The position numbers were made by a program, and so were the translations under genes. DNA of 64,000 nt, from the NCBI GenBank assembly GCA_016721015.1, contig JADKJL010000001.1, positions 620,001 through 684,000 of the forward strand. The letters run 5' to 3'. Below the pieces are notes generated by a model. The model did no database searches. It worked only from the letters and a program-made list of their open reading frames with translations, and was not told where the DNA came from. The stretch is from Lysobacterales bacterium (GTDB lineage: Bacteria; Pseudomonadota; Gammaproteobacteria; Xanthomonadales; Rhodanobacteraceae). Below are positions 28,856-38,635 of this stretch, one piece after another (within the stretch, counting starts at the first letter, position 1; each line of letters begins with the position of its first letter).

Positions 28856-30823
28856 TCAGGGCGCCTTGGCTGGGCCGTCACCTTTCAGATAGGTGTCGAG
28901 GAAAACCAGGATCTTTCCGTAGCCCTCGATCTGGTTTTTCTTCTTGCCGAAGCCGTGCCCCTCATCGTCGAACACGACATATTCGACCGGCACGTTGTTC
29001 TTGCGCACGGCGGCGACGATGTCGTCGGATTCGGCGATGATCACGCGCGGATCGTTCTTGCCCTGCAGCACCATCAAGGGCTTGGTGATCTTGTCCGCGT
29101 GGAATACCGGCGAGATGGCAACGAGCATGTCGCGCTGGGTTTTGGGGTTGCCGATTTCCTGGTACAGCGCCTCGCGGAAACTCTCCCAGTACGGCGGAAT
29201 GCTTTCCAGCGTGCGCAACCAGTTGCTGACCCCGAACAGGTCGACGCCGACCTTGAATTCCTCGGGTTTGAAAGCCAGCGCGGCCAAGGTCATGTAGCCA
29301 CCATAGCTGCCGCCCATGATGCCGATTCGCTGACCGTCGACGTAGTCGAGGGTTTGCAGGTACTTCTTTGCCTCGACGCAATCCTGCAGCGGCTCGTGGC
29401 CGTGCTTCTGGTCGTCGGCGGCAAAGAAGGTCTTGCCGTAACCCGAACTGCCGCGGTTGTTGATGCCGAGCACGACATAACCGTTGTTGGCGAGGAACTG
29501 GGCGATGGTGTTGTAGCCGCGCGTGGTCTGGCCGCCGGGGCCACCATGGACCAGAACCAGGGCCGGCAGCTTGTTGCTGGCAGTTGCCTGCTGCGGCTTC
29601 CACAGGATGTTCGGAATGTCTATGCCGTCGAAACTCTTGAAGCGCACGACGCTGGAATCCACCAGTTCACCGGCTTCGATCTTCGGGCTCAGCGAGGTGG
29701 TCAGGCGTTTCGCCTCGGGCTCGCCGAACGTCAGCGTGTAGAGCTCACTCGGCTGGCGATCGCCGTTGACGTAAAACGCCATGCGATTTTCCGAACGCGA
29801 AATCGACACGCCACGAATCTCGCCAGCCGGCAGGTTCGGCAATGCGAGCGGCTTGCCGGTGGCCGCTTCGGTGATCGCGACTTCCGTGCTGCCATCGACA
29901 TTGGTCGCGACGACAAGGTATTTGCCGGTCTGCGAGTAACGCGCGTAGACGATGTCCCACGGTGCCGATTGCACATCTTCGTGCTTGCCGTCGGCGATCA
30001 CATAGCGGCGCAGACGCTTGAACTCGCTGCCTTCATCGCTGGTATAGAGCAGGCTGGTCGAATCGGGCGAGAAGGTTTCGGCCGAATAGCTTGCATTGCC
30101 CTTGTGCGGGGTCAGGTCGATCGACTTCTTCTTCTGGCGATCGTAGAGAGTGAGGTTGTTGTCGACCGTCGTGCGCGTCTTCGACAACGCCAGCCAGCGT
30201 TCGTCGGGCGAGATCGCGCCAAGATCGTAGCCTTCCTTGTTTTCGTACAGGCGGCTGCGCTGGTAGGTCTTGGCGTCATAGCGATAAAGGTCGAAGAACT
30301 TCTCGTCGCGTTCGTTGGTGCCAACGTAGAAGGCACTGCCATCCGGACTGAAATCGATGAATTGCGCCTTGAGCTTGTCGCCCGGGGTCAGGTCCTTCTC
30401 GCTGCCATCGGCCTCGATAACGTAGAGATGGTTGAGTTCGTTGCCGCCCTGGTCGCGTGTGACCAGCTTGCGATCATCGGCCGGAAACCAGGCTTCCGAA
30501 TAGGTGTTGTCGGTGGTCGAGGTGGTGACGGGCGTCCATTCGCCGCCGCTGGCCGGCATCGTGTAGGCGTTCCAGATGCCGGACTTGTTCGATGAGAACA
30601 GGATTCGGCTCTCGTCCGGCGAAAACGAGGCTCCGGCAATGCCGGTGGTATCGATGAAATCCTCGATCGGGTGGCGCCTGGATGGCTGTGTGACTTCGAC
30701 TGCGGGCGCTGCTGCGGGCGTTGCCGCAACCGATGCGGCCGGCTCGGGTGCGGGCTTGCAGGCGGCAAGCGCAAGCAGCGGCAGGATGAGCACGAACCGC
30801 AGAGGTAAACGTGGATTCTTCAT
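28856..30823 (-). CDS. S9 family prolyl oligopeptidase (dipeptidyl/acylaminoacyl peptidase-like) lipoprotein
   Basis: Serine peptidase of 655 residues. ATG 30823 follows GGGGAG; the signal ends in a lipobox LAAC (LPLLALAACKPAPEPA), so it is probably a membrane-anchored periplasmic lipoprotein. Residues about 60-390 are WD-like beta-propeller repeats (SFSPDESRILFSSN, DFSPDGSAFYVGTN, TFSPDSTSLLYTSD). The C-terminal alpha/beta hydrolase has LVHGGPGGQ, the nucleophile GGSYGGYM, Asp in NDPRV and His in DEGHGFGKKKNQ. It releases dipeptides or cleaves short peptides. It stands alone, divergent from nothing close and convergent with the tudor-like gene. Confidence 0.93.
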   Translation of the reverse strand: MKNPRLPLRFVLILPLLALAACKPAPEPAASVAATPAAAPAVEVTQPSRRHPIEDFIDTTGIAGASFSPDESRILFSSNKSGIWNAYTMPASGGEWTPVTTSTTDNTYSEAWFPADDRKLVTRDQGGNELNHLYVIEADGSEKDLTPGDKLKAQFIDFSPDGSAFYVGTNERDEKFFDLYRYDAKTYQRSRLYENKEGYDLGAISPDERWLALSKTRTTVDNNLTLYDRQKKKSIDLTPHKGNASYSAETFSPDSTSLLYTSDEGSEFKRLRRYVIADGKHEDVQSAPWDIVYARYSQTGKYLVVATNVDGSTEVAITEAATGKPLALPNLPAGEIRGVSISRSENRMAFYVNGDRQPSELYTLTFGEPEAKRLTTSLSPKIEAGELVDSSVVRFKSFDGIDIPNILWKPQQATASNKLPALVLVHGGPGGQTTRGYNTIAQFLANNGYVVLGINNRGSSGYGKTFFAADDQKHGHEPLQDCVEAKKYLQTLDYVDGQRIGIMGGSYGGYMTLAALAFKPEEFKVGVDLFGVSNWLRTLESIPPYWESFREALYQEIGNPKTQRDMLVAISPVFHADKITKPLMVLQGKNDPRVIIAESDDIVAAVRKNNVPVEYVVFDDEGHGFGKKKNQIEGYGKILVFLDTYLKGDGPAKAP

Positions 30824-30907
30824 CGACAACTCCCCTTGCTACTGGATGGGAGGGCGACGCTAGCACATGCGTACCGGCAGGCAAGTGACAAAAGTACAGG
30901 CATCGCT

Positions 30908-31315
30908 TCAGGCCGGCGGATTGATCTCGCCGTCGAGGTAGAACCAGGTATCGGCTTCGCGGACAAACCGGCTGCGCTCGTGCAGGCGCCGCGCAGGCTG
31001 GCCGCCCACCCGGCAACGGGCGACGAATTCGACCTCGGCATGATCCCGGTCGATGACGACATGGCGCTTGATCCCCAGTCCCAGCCAGCGCGTGGCAATA
31101 CCGGCGGCGTCCGTGAGATCGAGCGAGCGCGGGCGGGTCGAGACGTGCCAGGTGCCGAGCAGGTATTCGCTGAGGCCCAGCACATAGGCGCTGTAGCGCG
31201 AGCGCATCAGCCGTTCCGCATCGGGGACACGCGCTCCCCCATGCCAGGGCGCACAACAATCCCGGTAGAGGCGACGCGGATCGCAGGGGCAGGGGTCAGG
31301 CTTGCGCGCAGTCAT
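30908..31315 (-). CDS. YchJ family protein (UPF0225, SEC-C motif)
   Basis: Small cytosolic protein of 135 residues. The N-terminal metal-binding SEC-C-like motif reads CPCDPRRLYRDCCAPWH, and is followed by the YchJ-type NTF2-like domain: ERLMRSRYSAYVLGLSEYLLGTWH and a C-terminal HERSRFVREADTWFYLDG. ATG 31315 (MTARKPDPCPC) puts the metal motif at the expected N-terminal place; the longer upstream frame looks non-coding. Function is unknown in the family. It is divergent from the EF-G gene. Confidence 0.9.
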   Translation of the reverse strand: MTARKPDPCPCDPRRLYRDCCAPWHGGARVPDAERLMRSRYSAYVLGLSEYLLGTWHVSTRPRSLDLTDAAGIATRWLGLGIKRHVVIDRDHAEVEFVARCRVGGQPARRLHERSRFVREADTWFYLDGEINPPA

Positions 31316-31648
31316 TCGACGCAGTTTACCGTTGCGCGAAGCCGTCCTGGCCCCTGTTGCAGGCCCATTCTCGCAAGCTGAATGACCGATTCGACTCGAA
31401 GCGGCCGATTTCGTGTAAAATCGCGCGCCGATCCGGGTCTTGCCCGGATGCCCGGGCGGACTCCGGTCCACGCCGAGGCTGAAGCAATCGGGCGTTTCCA
31501 CGACATCGACACGACAGCGGCGCTCATCCATGCGCCAATGCTGCCGGGTTCGGTGTCGCTATTCTTGTGGTCGAAAGACTCGATCGAAGACGATCGGGGT
31601 TCTGCTCGGCCAATCACCATCCAAGTTTCCGTTATCTAGAGAAAAATC
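31316..31648 (+). promoter_or_regulatory. Leader and promoter region of the EF-G gene
   Basis: 333 bp between divergent ychJ-like and EF-G genes. TAAAAT at 31416-31421 is a plausible -10 box with only a weak -35. A 7-bp hairpin (ATCCGGG with CCCGGAT, 31431-31449) would lie near the 5' end of a leader of about 220 nt. No gene is visible. AGAGAAAAA just before ATG 31649 is the probable ribosome site. Confidence 0.35.
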
Positions 31649-33778
<2,130 letters not shown>

Positions 33779-34092
33779 GACTCAGCGAGCAGGGCAGCCA
33801 TCAGCGGTTAGCGGTAAGGGCTGTATCACGCTCGCTTGAAGTTTAAGGGTGGCCGGGATGTTTGGCGGCGCCTGTGTCACACCCAAAACAACGCCCGCGT
33901 CTCGCTTGCGAACGCGGGCGTTGTTGTTCGTGGGGCCCGCCGAGTGGTTGCAAGGTTGACTTGGGCCGATATACGGCACAACCAAGCGGATGTGCGTTAC
34001 GTTTGACAGTGTTCGGAATCCTGCCAAGCTGCCATCATCAAGCCCCGGAACGTGTCATGCGGCGCGTCCATTGGGGGCAGTCAACGCATACC
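33779..34092. other. Intergenic region with repeat motif and terminator
   Basis: 314 bp between EF-G and the response regulator gene. AGCGGTTAGCGGTAAG at 33803-33818 resembles the repeats near 60031-60134. The terminator palindrome is listed separately. The promoter of the regulator presumably lies at about 33940-34060. Confidence 0.5.
33887..33925. terminator. Terminator palindrome after EF-G
   Basis: Perfect 14-bp stem AACAACGCCCGCGT with ACGCGGGCGTTGTT (33887-33900 with 33912-33925), 11-nt loop. Its A-rich left and T-rich right ends suit termination on either strand. The GC core recurs at 44912-44944. Confidence 0.75.
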
Positions 34093-34800
34093 ATGGAAAG
34101 CAACGAATCAGAGATTGGCGAGAATTCTTCGCCAAGCACAATTCAAATCCGGCAGCGTGCCCTGCGCGTCCTCATTCTGGAAGACGACGCGGGTTGCCGC
34201 GAACTGTTGCGCGAGTCGCTGGCCAAGCTGGGTGCGCGCGTTATCCATGTCGAAGAAGCACACTGTCTGGCCGAGTTCGAAAAACTCATTGGCGCGGGTG
34301 CATTCGATTTGTGTCTGGTTGATCTTGTGTTGCCGGATGGGCTTGGCATCGACATGATTCACCTGGCACGCCGCCAAACCCCGGCCCCTACCGTGCTTGT
34401 GGTTTCCTCACTGGCGGATGAAGAGACGGTTGTGCAGGCCATCCTCGCCGGTGCCAGCGGCTATGTGTGCAAGCAGGACGAACCCTTCGGGATCGCCAAC
34501 GCCATCACCATCGCCGCCGATGGCGGTTCCGTGATCAGTCCGTCCATCGCCCACCATTTGATGGAGTTGCTGCGCAAGCAGCCACCGCCCGCGCCGGACA
34601 CGAAAGATCCAGGCCTCACTGAGCGCGAGAGCGAGATACTCAAGTTGGCAGCGAAGGGCTGCAACTACCGCCAGATTGCCGAAATGACCGGTACACAACC
34701 GAGTACCGTGTATACCCACGTGCGGCATATTTACGAAAAGCTTCGCGTATCCAATTTGCAACAAGCCTTGTTCGAAGCGCGTTTGCGCCGGCTCGTCTGA
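34093..34800 (+). CDS. NarL/LuxR-type response regulator
   Basis: DNA-binding regulator of 235 residues. The receiver domain begins RVLILEDDAGC (acidic pocket EDD), the phosphorylated Asp lies in LCLVDLVLPDG, the conserved Thr/Ser is in VLVVSSLAD and the Lys in YVCKQDEP. The C-terminal LuxR HTH is LTERESEILKLAAKGCNYRQIAEM...STVYTHVRHIYEKLRV. I chose ATG 34093 (MESNESE), which gives a short N-terminal extension; ATG 34057 is possible. Two tandem 7TM histidine-kinase genes follow 28 bp downstream on the same strand and are its likely partners. Confidence 0.92.
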   Translation: MESNESEIGENSSPSTIQIRQRALRVLILEDDAGCRELLRESLAKLGARVIHVEEAHCLAEFEKLIGAGAFDLCLVDLVLPDGLGIDMIHLARRQTPAPTVLVVSSLADEETVVQAILAGASGYVCKQDEPFGIANAITIAADGGSVISPSIAHHLMELLRKQPPPAPDTKDPGLTERESEILKLAAKGCNYRQIAEMTGTQPSTVYTHVRHIYEKLRVSNLQQALFEARLRRLV

Positions 34801-34828
34801 GCATTGTTGAGTCACGTGGCGAGAGTCG

Positions 34829-36667
34829 ATGAAGCGCACTCTGGCAAGATTCGGCAGATTGCTGTTCTGGGTCAGCCTGCTGCTGGCCTTGGCGGTGTTG
34901 ATGTTCGGCTTCCGCTACCGAGCTGCGGTAGGAGCATCCTGCGTGACCAGCGTCGAGCAGATCGTCGATGCGTCGACGAAGGTCACGGTGCCACTTCCGA
35001 TCCGGGTTGTCGCCGGTAACGAGGCTGCTCCGTTCAGTATTCTGCGTTACCGTTTTGACTTTGAGCCGCTGAAAGTTGACGAGGGACCGCTGGCGATTGG
35101 AATCGGCGAAGCACTTCCCTTCTACCGGTTGCGGGTCAATGGTGCCGATTTGACCCCCGAGATCGATCTGGGCGCGCGCAACCTGCGTGACATGGCGCCC
35201 CATCTGCACATCTTGCCGAGTGACGTGATCCGACCTGGTATCAACACGGCCGAGCTTGAACTGCCGTTGGCGGCGAATCTCGCCGAACTGCGCGTCGACC
35301 AGATCTGCTTCGGCAGTTTGGCGGTATTGGAGCCGAGCTTTCGCGCCAACTGGTGGCGTATGGTTGGCGTCGCGACCATATGCGCATTGCTGATCTGCAC
35401 GCTGATTGTGCTGGGTGCCGCCCTTTGGATGTTGAGCGGACGCCATCCCGCCCACGCCTGGTATGTCGGCTGCTTGCTCCTGTTGCTTGCGCGGACCGTT
35501 TACGTTTCGAATACATACCGACCGGGCTCACCGCTGCTCTGGGTGTTTCTCGGCAATGTCGCCGTCGCCCTGCTGCCTTATGTGCTGTATCGCTTCATGC
35601 GCGCCTATTGGCAATTTGCCCTGCGGTGGCTCTCAAGGTCATTGTTGGTGATCACGATCTTTGCGTTGGCGGTTTGCGTGCAACTGTATGTCGTCCCGCG
35701 CACCGAATTCGCTCAAGCCAACTATGTGTTGCTGCTGATGGTCACGACCATTGGCGAGATCCTGGTTGTGCTGGCGATGGCCACCCGGTTTCACTCGCTG
35801 GATCGCGCCGAGCGCGCCGTTGTCATCTGGGTGGGCTCGTTTGCATTCTTTGGCTTGCTGTTTGAGGTCGCCAATCTCTTCCTGCCGTTCGAGCAACGCT
35901 GGATGTGGACGAAGCCACCGGTCGTTACCGCGCTGGCGATTGGCATGGGCTACCTGCTGCTGCGACGAATGGCCCTCGGCGCGGATCTGCTCGCGCACGC
36001 CACGGACAGCCTTGCGCTGGATCTTGATCAGGCGATCAGCATGGACGCCGAGGCCGAGCCGCCAATATGGGAGAACGTGTCTTCCAGCATCAGCCGACGT
36101 GAGCGTGGCCGCATGATCCGCGATATCCATGATGGATTTGGATCGCGACTGGTGGCCGTGTTGGTGCGCGCCAGGCGGGAGCTGCCGAACAGCATGTTGC
36201 ATCGACAGATCCAGCGCGCTCTGCTCGACATGCGCCTGATGCTGGATGCAATGGACGAAACCTCGCGTTCGCTGGGCATGGTGATGGCGCGCTTGCGACA
36301 TCGCATCGAGCCGCTGCTGACGACAGCCGGGATCGCCAGCGAGTGGCAGTTCGATCAGGTCGCCGAGGTGCGCATCGACGACCGTCGCAAACTGATCCTG
36401 GTATTGCGCTGCCTTGAAGAACTCCTCTGCAACAGTGCACAGCACTCTGGTGCGGATCAACTCAAGGTCGACATCAGCATCCACCTTGGGCAGGTAAATT
36501 TCGCGATCAGCGACAACGGTTGTGGCATGGATGCGGTCAAGAGTGTCGGAGGCCGAGGCATCGCCCAGGTCCATTTGCGTGCACAGATGCTCGGTGGAAC
36601 GCTCGATATCGGCACCGGGGACGACGGCCGCGGACTGCATTGCGTGTTGCAGGTGCCGTTGTTTTGA
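34829..36667 (+). CDS. 7TM sensor histidine kinase (intact HisKA_3-like H-box)
   Basis: Membrane sensor kinase of 612 residues. An N-terminal TM helix (LLFWVSLLLALAVLMFGF) precedes a periplasmic domain of about 150 residues (LPFYRLRVNG, FRANWWRM), then seven TM helices (about 175-385) as in 7TM-DISM-type receptors. The cytoplasmic part starts with ERGRMIRDIHDGFGSRL, whose His at residue 434 is the phospho-acceptor, and ends in an HATPase_c domain: N-box EELLCNSAQHS, G1 SDNGCGMDA and G2 GGRGIAQV. It starts 28 bp after a NarL-type regulator and is followed by a paralogue 49 bp downstream. Ligand is unknown; the ectodomain shape suggests carbohydrate or small-molecule sensing by analogy only. 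Confidence 0.9.
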   Translation: MKRTLARFGRLLFWVSLLLALAVLMFGFRYRAAVGASCVTSVEQIVDASTKVTVPLPIRVVAGNEAAPFSILRYRFDFEPLKVDEGPLAIGIGEALPFYRLRVNGADLTPEIDLGARNLRDMAPHLHILPSDVIRPGINTAELELPLAANLAELRVDQICFGSLAVLEPSFRANWWRMVGVATICALLICTLIVLGAALWMLSGRHPAHAWYVGCLLLLLARTVYVSNTYRPGSPLLWVFLGNVAVALLPYVLYRFMRAYWQFALRWLSRSLLVITIFALAVCVQLYVVPRTEFAQANYVLLLMVTTIGEILVVLAMATRFHSLDRAERAVVIWVGSFAFFGLLFEVANLFLPFEQRWMWTKPPVVTALAIGMGYLLLRRMALGADLLAHATDSLALDLDQAISMDAEAEPPIWENVSSSISRRERGRMIRDIHDGFGSRLVAVLVRARRELPNSMLHRQIQRALLDMRLMLDAMDETSRSLGMVMARLRHRIEPLLTTAGIASEWQFDQVAEVRIDDRRKLILVLRCLEELLCNSAQHSGADQLKVDISIHLGQVNFAISDNGCGMDAVKSVGGRGIAQVHLRAQMLGGTLDIGTGDDGRGLHCVLQVPLF

Positions 36668-36716
36668 AGCGCATGCTCGCTGATGGCAGCACGTTGGCCT
36701 GCGCGGAGCTGCGGCC

Positions 36717-38558
36717 ATGATCGAGCGCCAAGACGCCGTCTGCATTTCAATCAAACGATCACTCTGGCGCAGGAACGCATTGTTCTGGGGCAGTCTGCTG
36801 CTGGCCTTTGGCGTGTTGATCTTTCTATACCTTGGCAGCCAGGTTCCTGCGGATCTGTGTGTCACGCAGTTGTTCGATGCGGCGTCCGGCAAACCCGTGG
36901 CTCTTCCGTTGCAACGGATTCCAGGGCGAAGCGAAGAATCTGTCATCGTCTTGCAACATCACTTTCGCATTGATCTTGCGAAAACGCCGCGTCCGGCCGT
37001 CTATTTGGGCGAGGCCGTGCCGTTCTATGACTTGCAAGTCAATGGCCGAAACTTGACGTCGCGCGCCGATCTGCAAAAACGCGACCGACGTGACCTGGCG
37101 CCCCATCTCCACGCGTTGCCGATGGATGCGCTGCACGCGGGCGAGAATCTGCTGATTCTGCGCGTTCCCCTGGCCAATGAGCTCAGCGAAAGTCGCGTCG
37201 GCATGCTCTGCATTGGCGACTATGACCTTCTATACGGCATCTATCGCGCCAATTGGTGGCGCCGCATCGGTGGACTCTATCTGTGCCTGGCGTTGTTCGT
37301 GGTACTCGCTGCGGTCGCGCTGGGTTTGCGACGCTTGAGTCCGGCGGCGCCGGTTTACCTGTGGTACGTGGGCTGCCTGTTGTTGATGGCTTGCCGAACC
37401 GGCTATCTGGTTGCTGGCGACATGCCGGGCGGTCCACTGGCCTGGCGCACGGTCAGTGATCTCAGCATCGTGCTGCTGGTGTTCGCCTTGTACCAACTGA
37501 TGGCCTCATTCTGGGGTATCGCGCTCAGGCATTGGGGACTTGCCTGGTTGGTGATTGCCGCGGTTTTGCAGGTGAGTTGCTTGTGGTCGAACTGGAATCT
37601 GCGTTTGCCCAATCTGAACCTGGCGTTCTGGCTTTCAATCGCTGCGGTCGCTGCCATCCTGATGAGGCATGTGATCGCTCGCATCGCCCATGCACCCGCG
37701 GTGGAGCGCCGCTGCATGCAGTGGGCGATGTTGTTTGCGGTGTGTTGTGGCGCGCTCGAAGCGATCACCTACCGCCTGGATCCGCGCCTGCGTCTGGTCT
37801 GGATCTACCCGCCCGGGACGGCCGCCTTGGCCTTGATGTTTGTTTTCCTGATGCTGCGTCGTGCCCTGCTTGGAAGCCGCCTGCACGGGCACGCGACGCA
37901 AATGCTGCGGCGTGATCTGGATCGGGCCATGGCACCCGCATCGATGCAAAGTGCTGAAGTCTGGAAATCGCTTTCAAGCGGACTCGCCGATCGCGAGCGC
38001 CAGCGCATGTTGCACGACATCGACGACGGCTTCGGCTCGCGCATGCTGGCGGTCATGCAACAGCTCAAGCATGAACATCCCGAATCTCGCTTGAATGTGG
38101 ACATCTCCCGCGCCCTGCTCGACTTGCGTTTGATGATCGACGCGATGGAAGAGGGTTCAGCCTTGATCGACAATGCCTTCAACACCTTGCAACTTCGGCT
38201 GCAAGGTACGCTGGCCGCGGCGGGCATCCACAGTCACTGGGAAATGACTGGAGTTGCGGACATGCGCGTTCGCAATCGCCGCAAGCTGATGGAGTTGTTT
38301 CGCTGCCTTGAAGAATTGCTGAGCAACGTGATCCAGCATTCGGTGGCGAGCCATGTCTTGATTTCGGCGCATTCGAACGCAGGCATGCTGGTGGTGCGTA
38401 TCGAAGATGACGGCCGCGGGATGAGCGCAGGTGCAATCCACGGTTGCGGATTGCGCAATGTGCAAACCCGCATGCGGATGCTGGGTGGAACGGTTGCCTT
38501 CGGACAGGGGGCGGAAGGGCGCGGAACCCGCGTTGAAATGATACTGCCGCGGATCTAG
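36717..38558 (+). CDS. 7TM sensor histidine kinase paralogue lacking the phospho-acceptor His
   Basis: Membrane protein of 613 residues, clearly a tandem duplicate of the preceding kinase: same ectodomain blocks (VPFYDLQVNG, LAPHLHALPMDAL, YRANWWRR), seven TM helices and ATPase domain. The H-box, however, reads RQRMLHDIDDGFGSRM: the residue aligned with the acceptor His of the first kinase is Asp436 (GAC instead of CAT/CAC), while a His appears three residues earlier at 433. The ATPase motifs remain (EELLSNVIQHS, EDDGRGMSA, GCGLRNV), so it may bind ATP. It could be a pseudokinase that modulates the first by heterodimerisation, or use His433. ATG 36717 is preceded by GGAG. A strong hairpin follows. 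Confidence 0.9.
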   Translation: MIERQDAVCISIKRSLWRRNALFWGSLLLAFGVLIFLYLGSQVPADLCVTQLFDAASGKPVALPLQRIPGRSEESVIVLQHHFRIDLAKTPRPAVYLGEAVPFYDLQVNGRNLTSRADLQKRDRRDLAPHLHALPMDALHAGENLLILRVPLANELSESRVGMLCIGDYDLLYGIYRANWWRRIGGLYLCLALFVVLAAVALGLRRLSPAAPVYLWYVGCLLLMACRTGYLVAGDMPGGPLAWRTVSDLSIVLLVFALYQLMASFWGIALRHWGLAWLVIAAVLQVSCLWSNWNLRLPNLNLAFWLSIAAVAAILMRHVIARIAHAPAVERRCMQWAMLFAVCCGALEAITYRLDPRLRLVWIYPPGTAALALMFVFLMLRRALLGSRLHGHATQMLRRDLDRAMAPASMQSAEVWKSLSSGLADRERQRMLHDIDDGFGSRMLAVMQQLKHEHPESRLNVDISRALLDLRLMIDAMEEGSALIDNAFNTLQLRLQGTLAAAGIHSHWEMTGVADMRVRNRRKLMELFRCLEELLSNVIQHSVASHVLISAHSNAGMLVVRIEDDGRGMSAGAIHGCGLRNVQTRMRMLGGTVAFGQGAEGRGTRVEMILPRI

Positions 38559-38598
38559 CAGCCGGCAAAGATTGCTGGCCTCGCTATCTGCCACGAAA

Positions 38599-38627
38599 GG
38601 CGGACACTGCAAAAGGCAGTGTCCGCC
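38599..38627. terminator. Bidirectional terminator hairpin
   Basis: Perfect 12-bp stem GGCGGACACTGC with GCAGTGTCCGCC around an AAAAG loop, between convergent genes ending at 38558 and 38636. Confidence 0.7.
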
Positions 38628-38635
38628 AGACGCGG

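Noticed and set aside
28493..30595. 700-codon open frame opposite the S9 peptidase
   Set aside because: It is the antisense of a gene with clear catalytic and propeller motifs; its own translation has no start signal or domain and is typical of GC-rich shadows.
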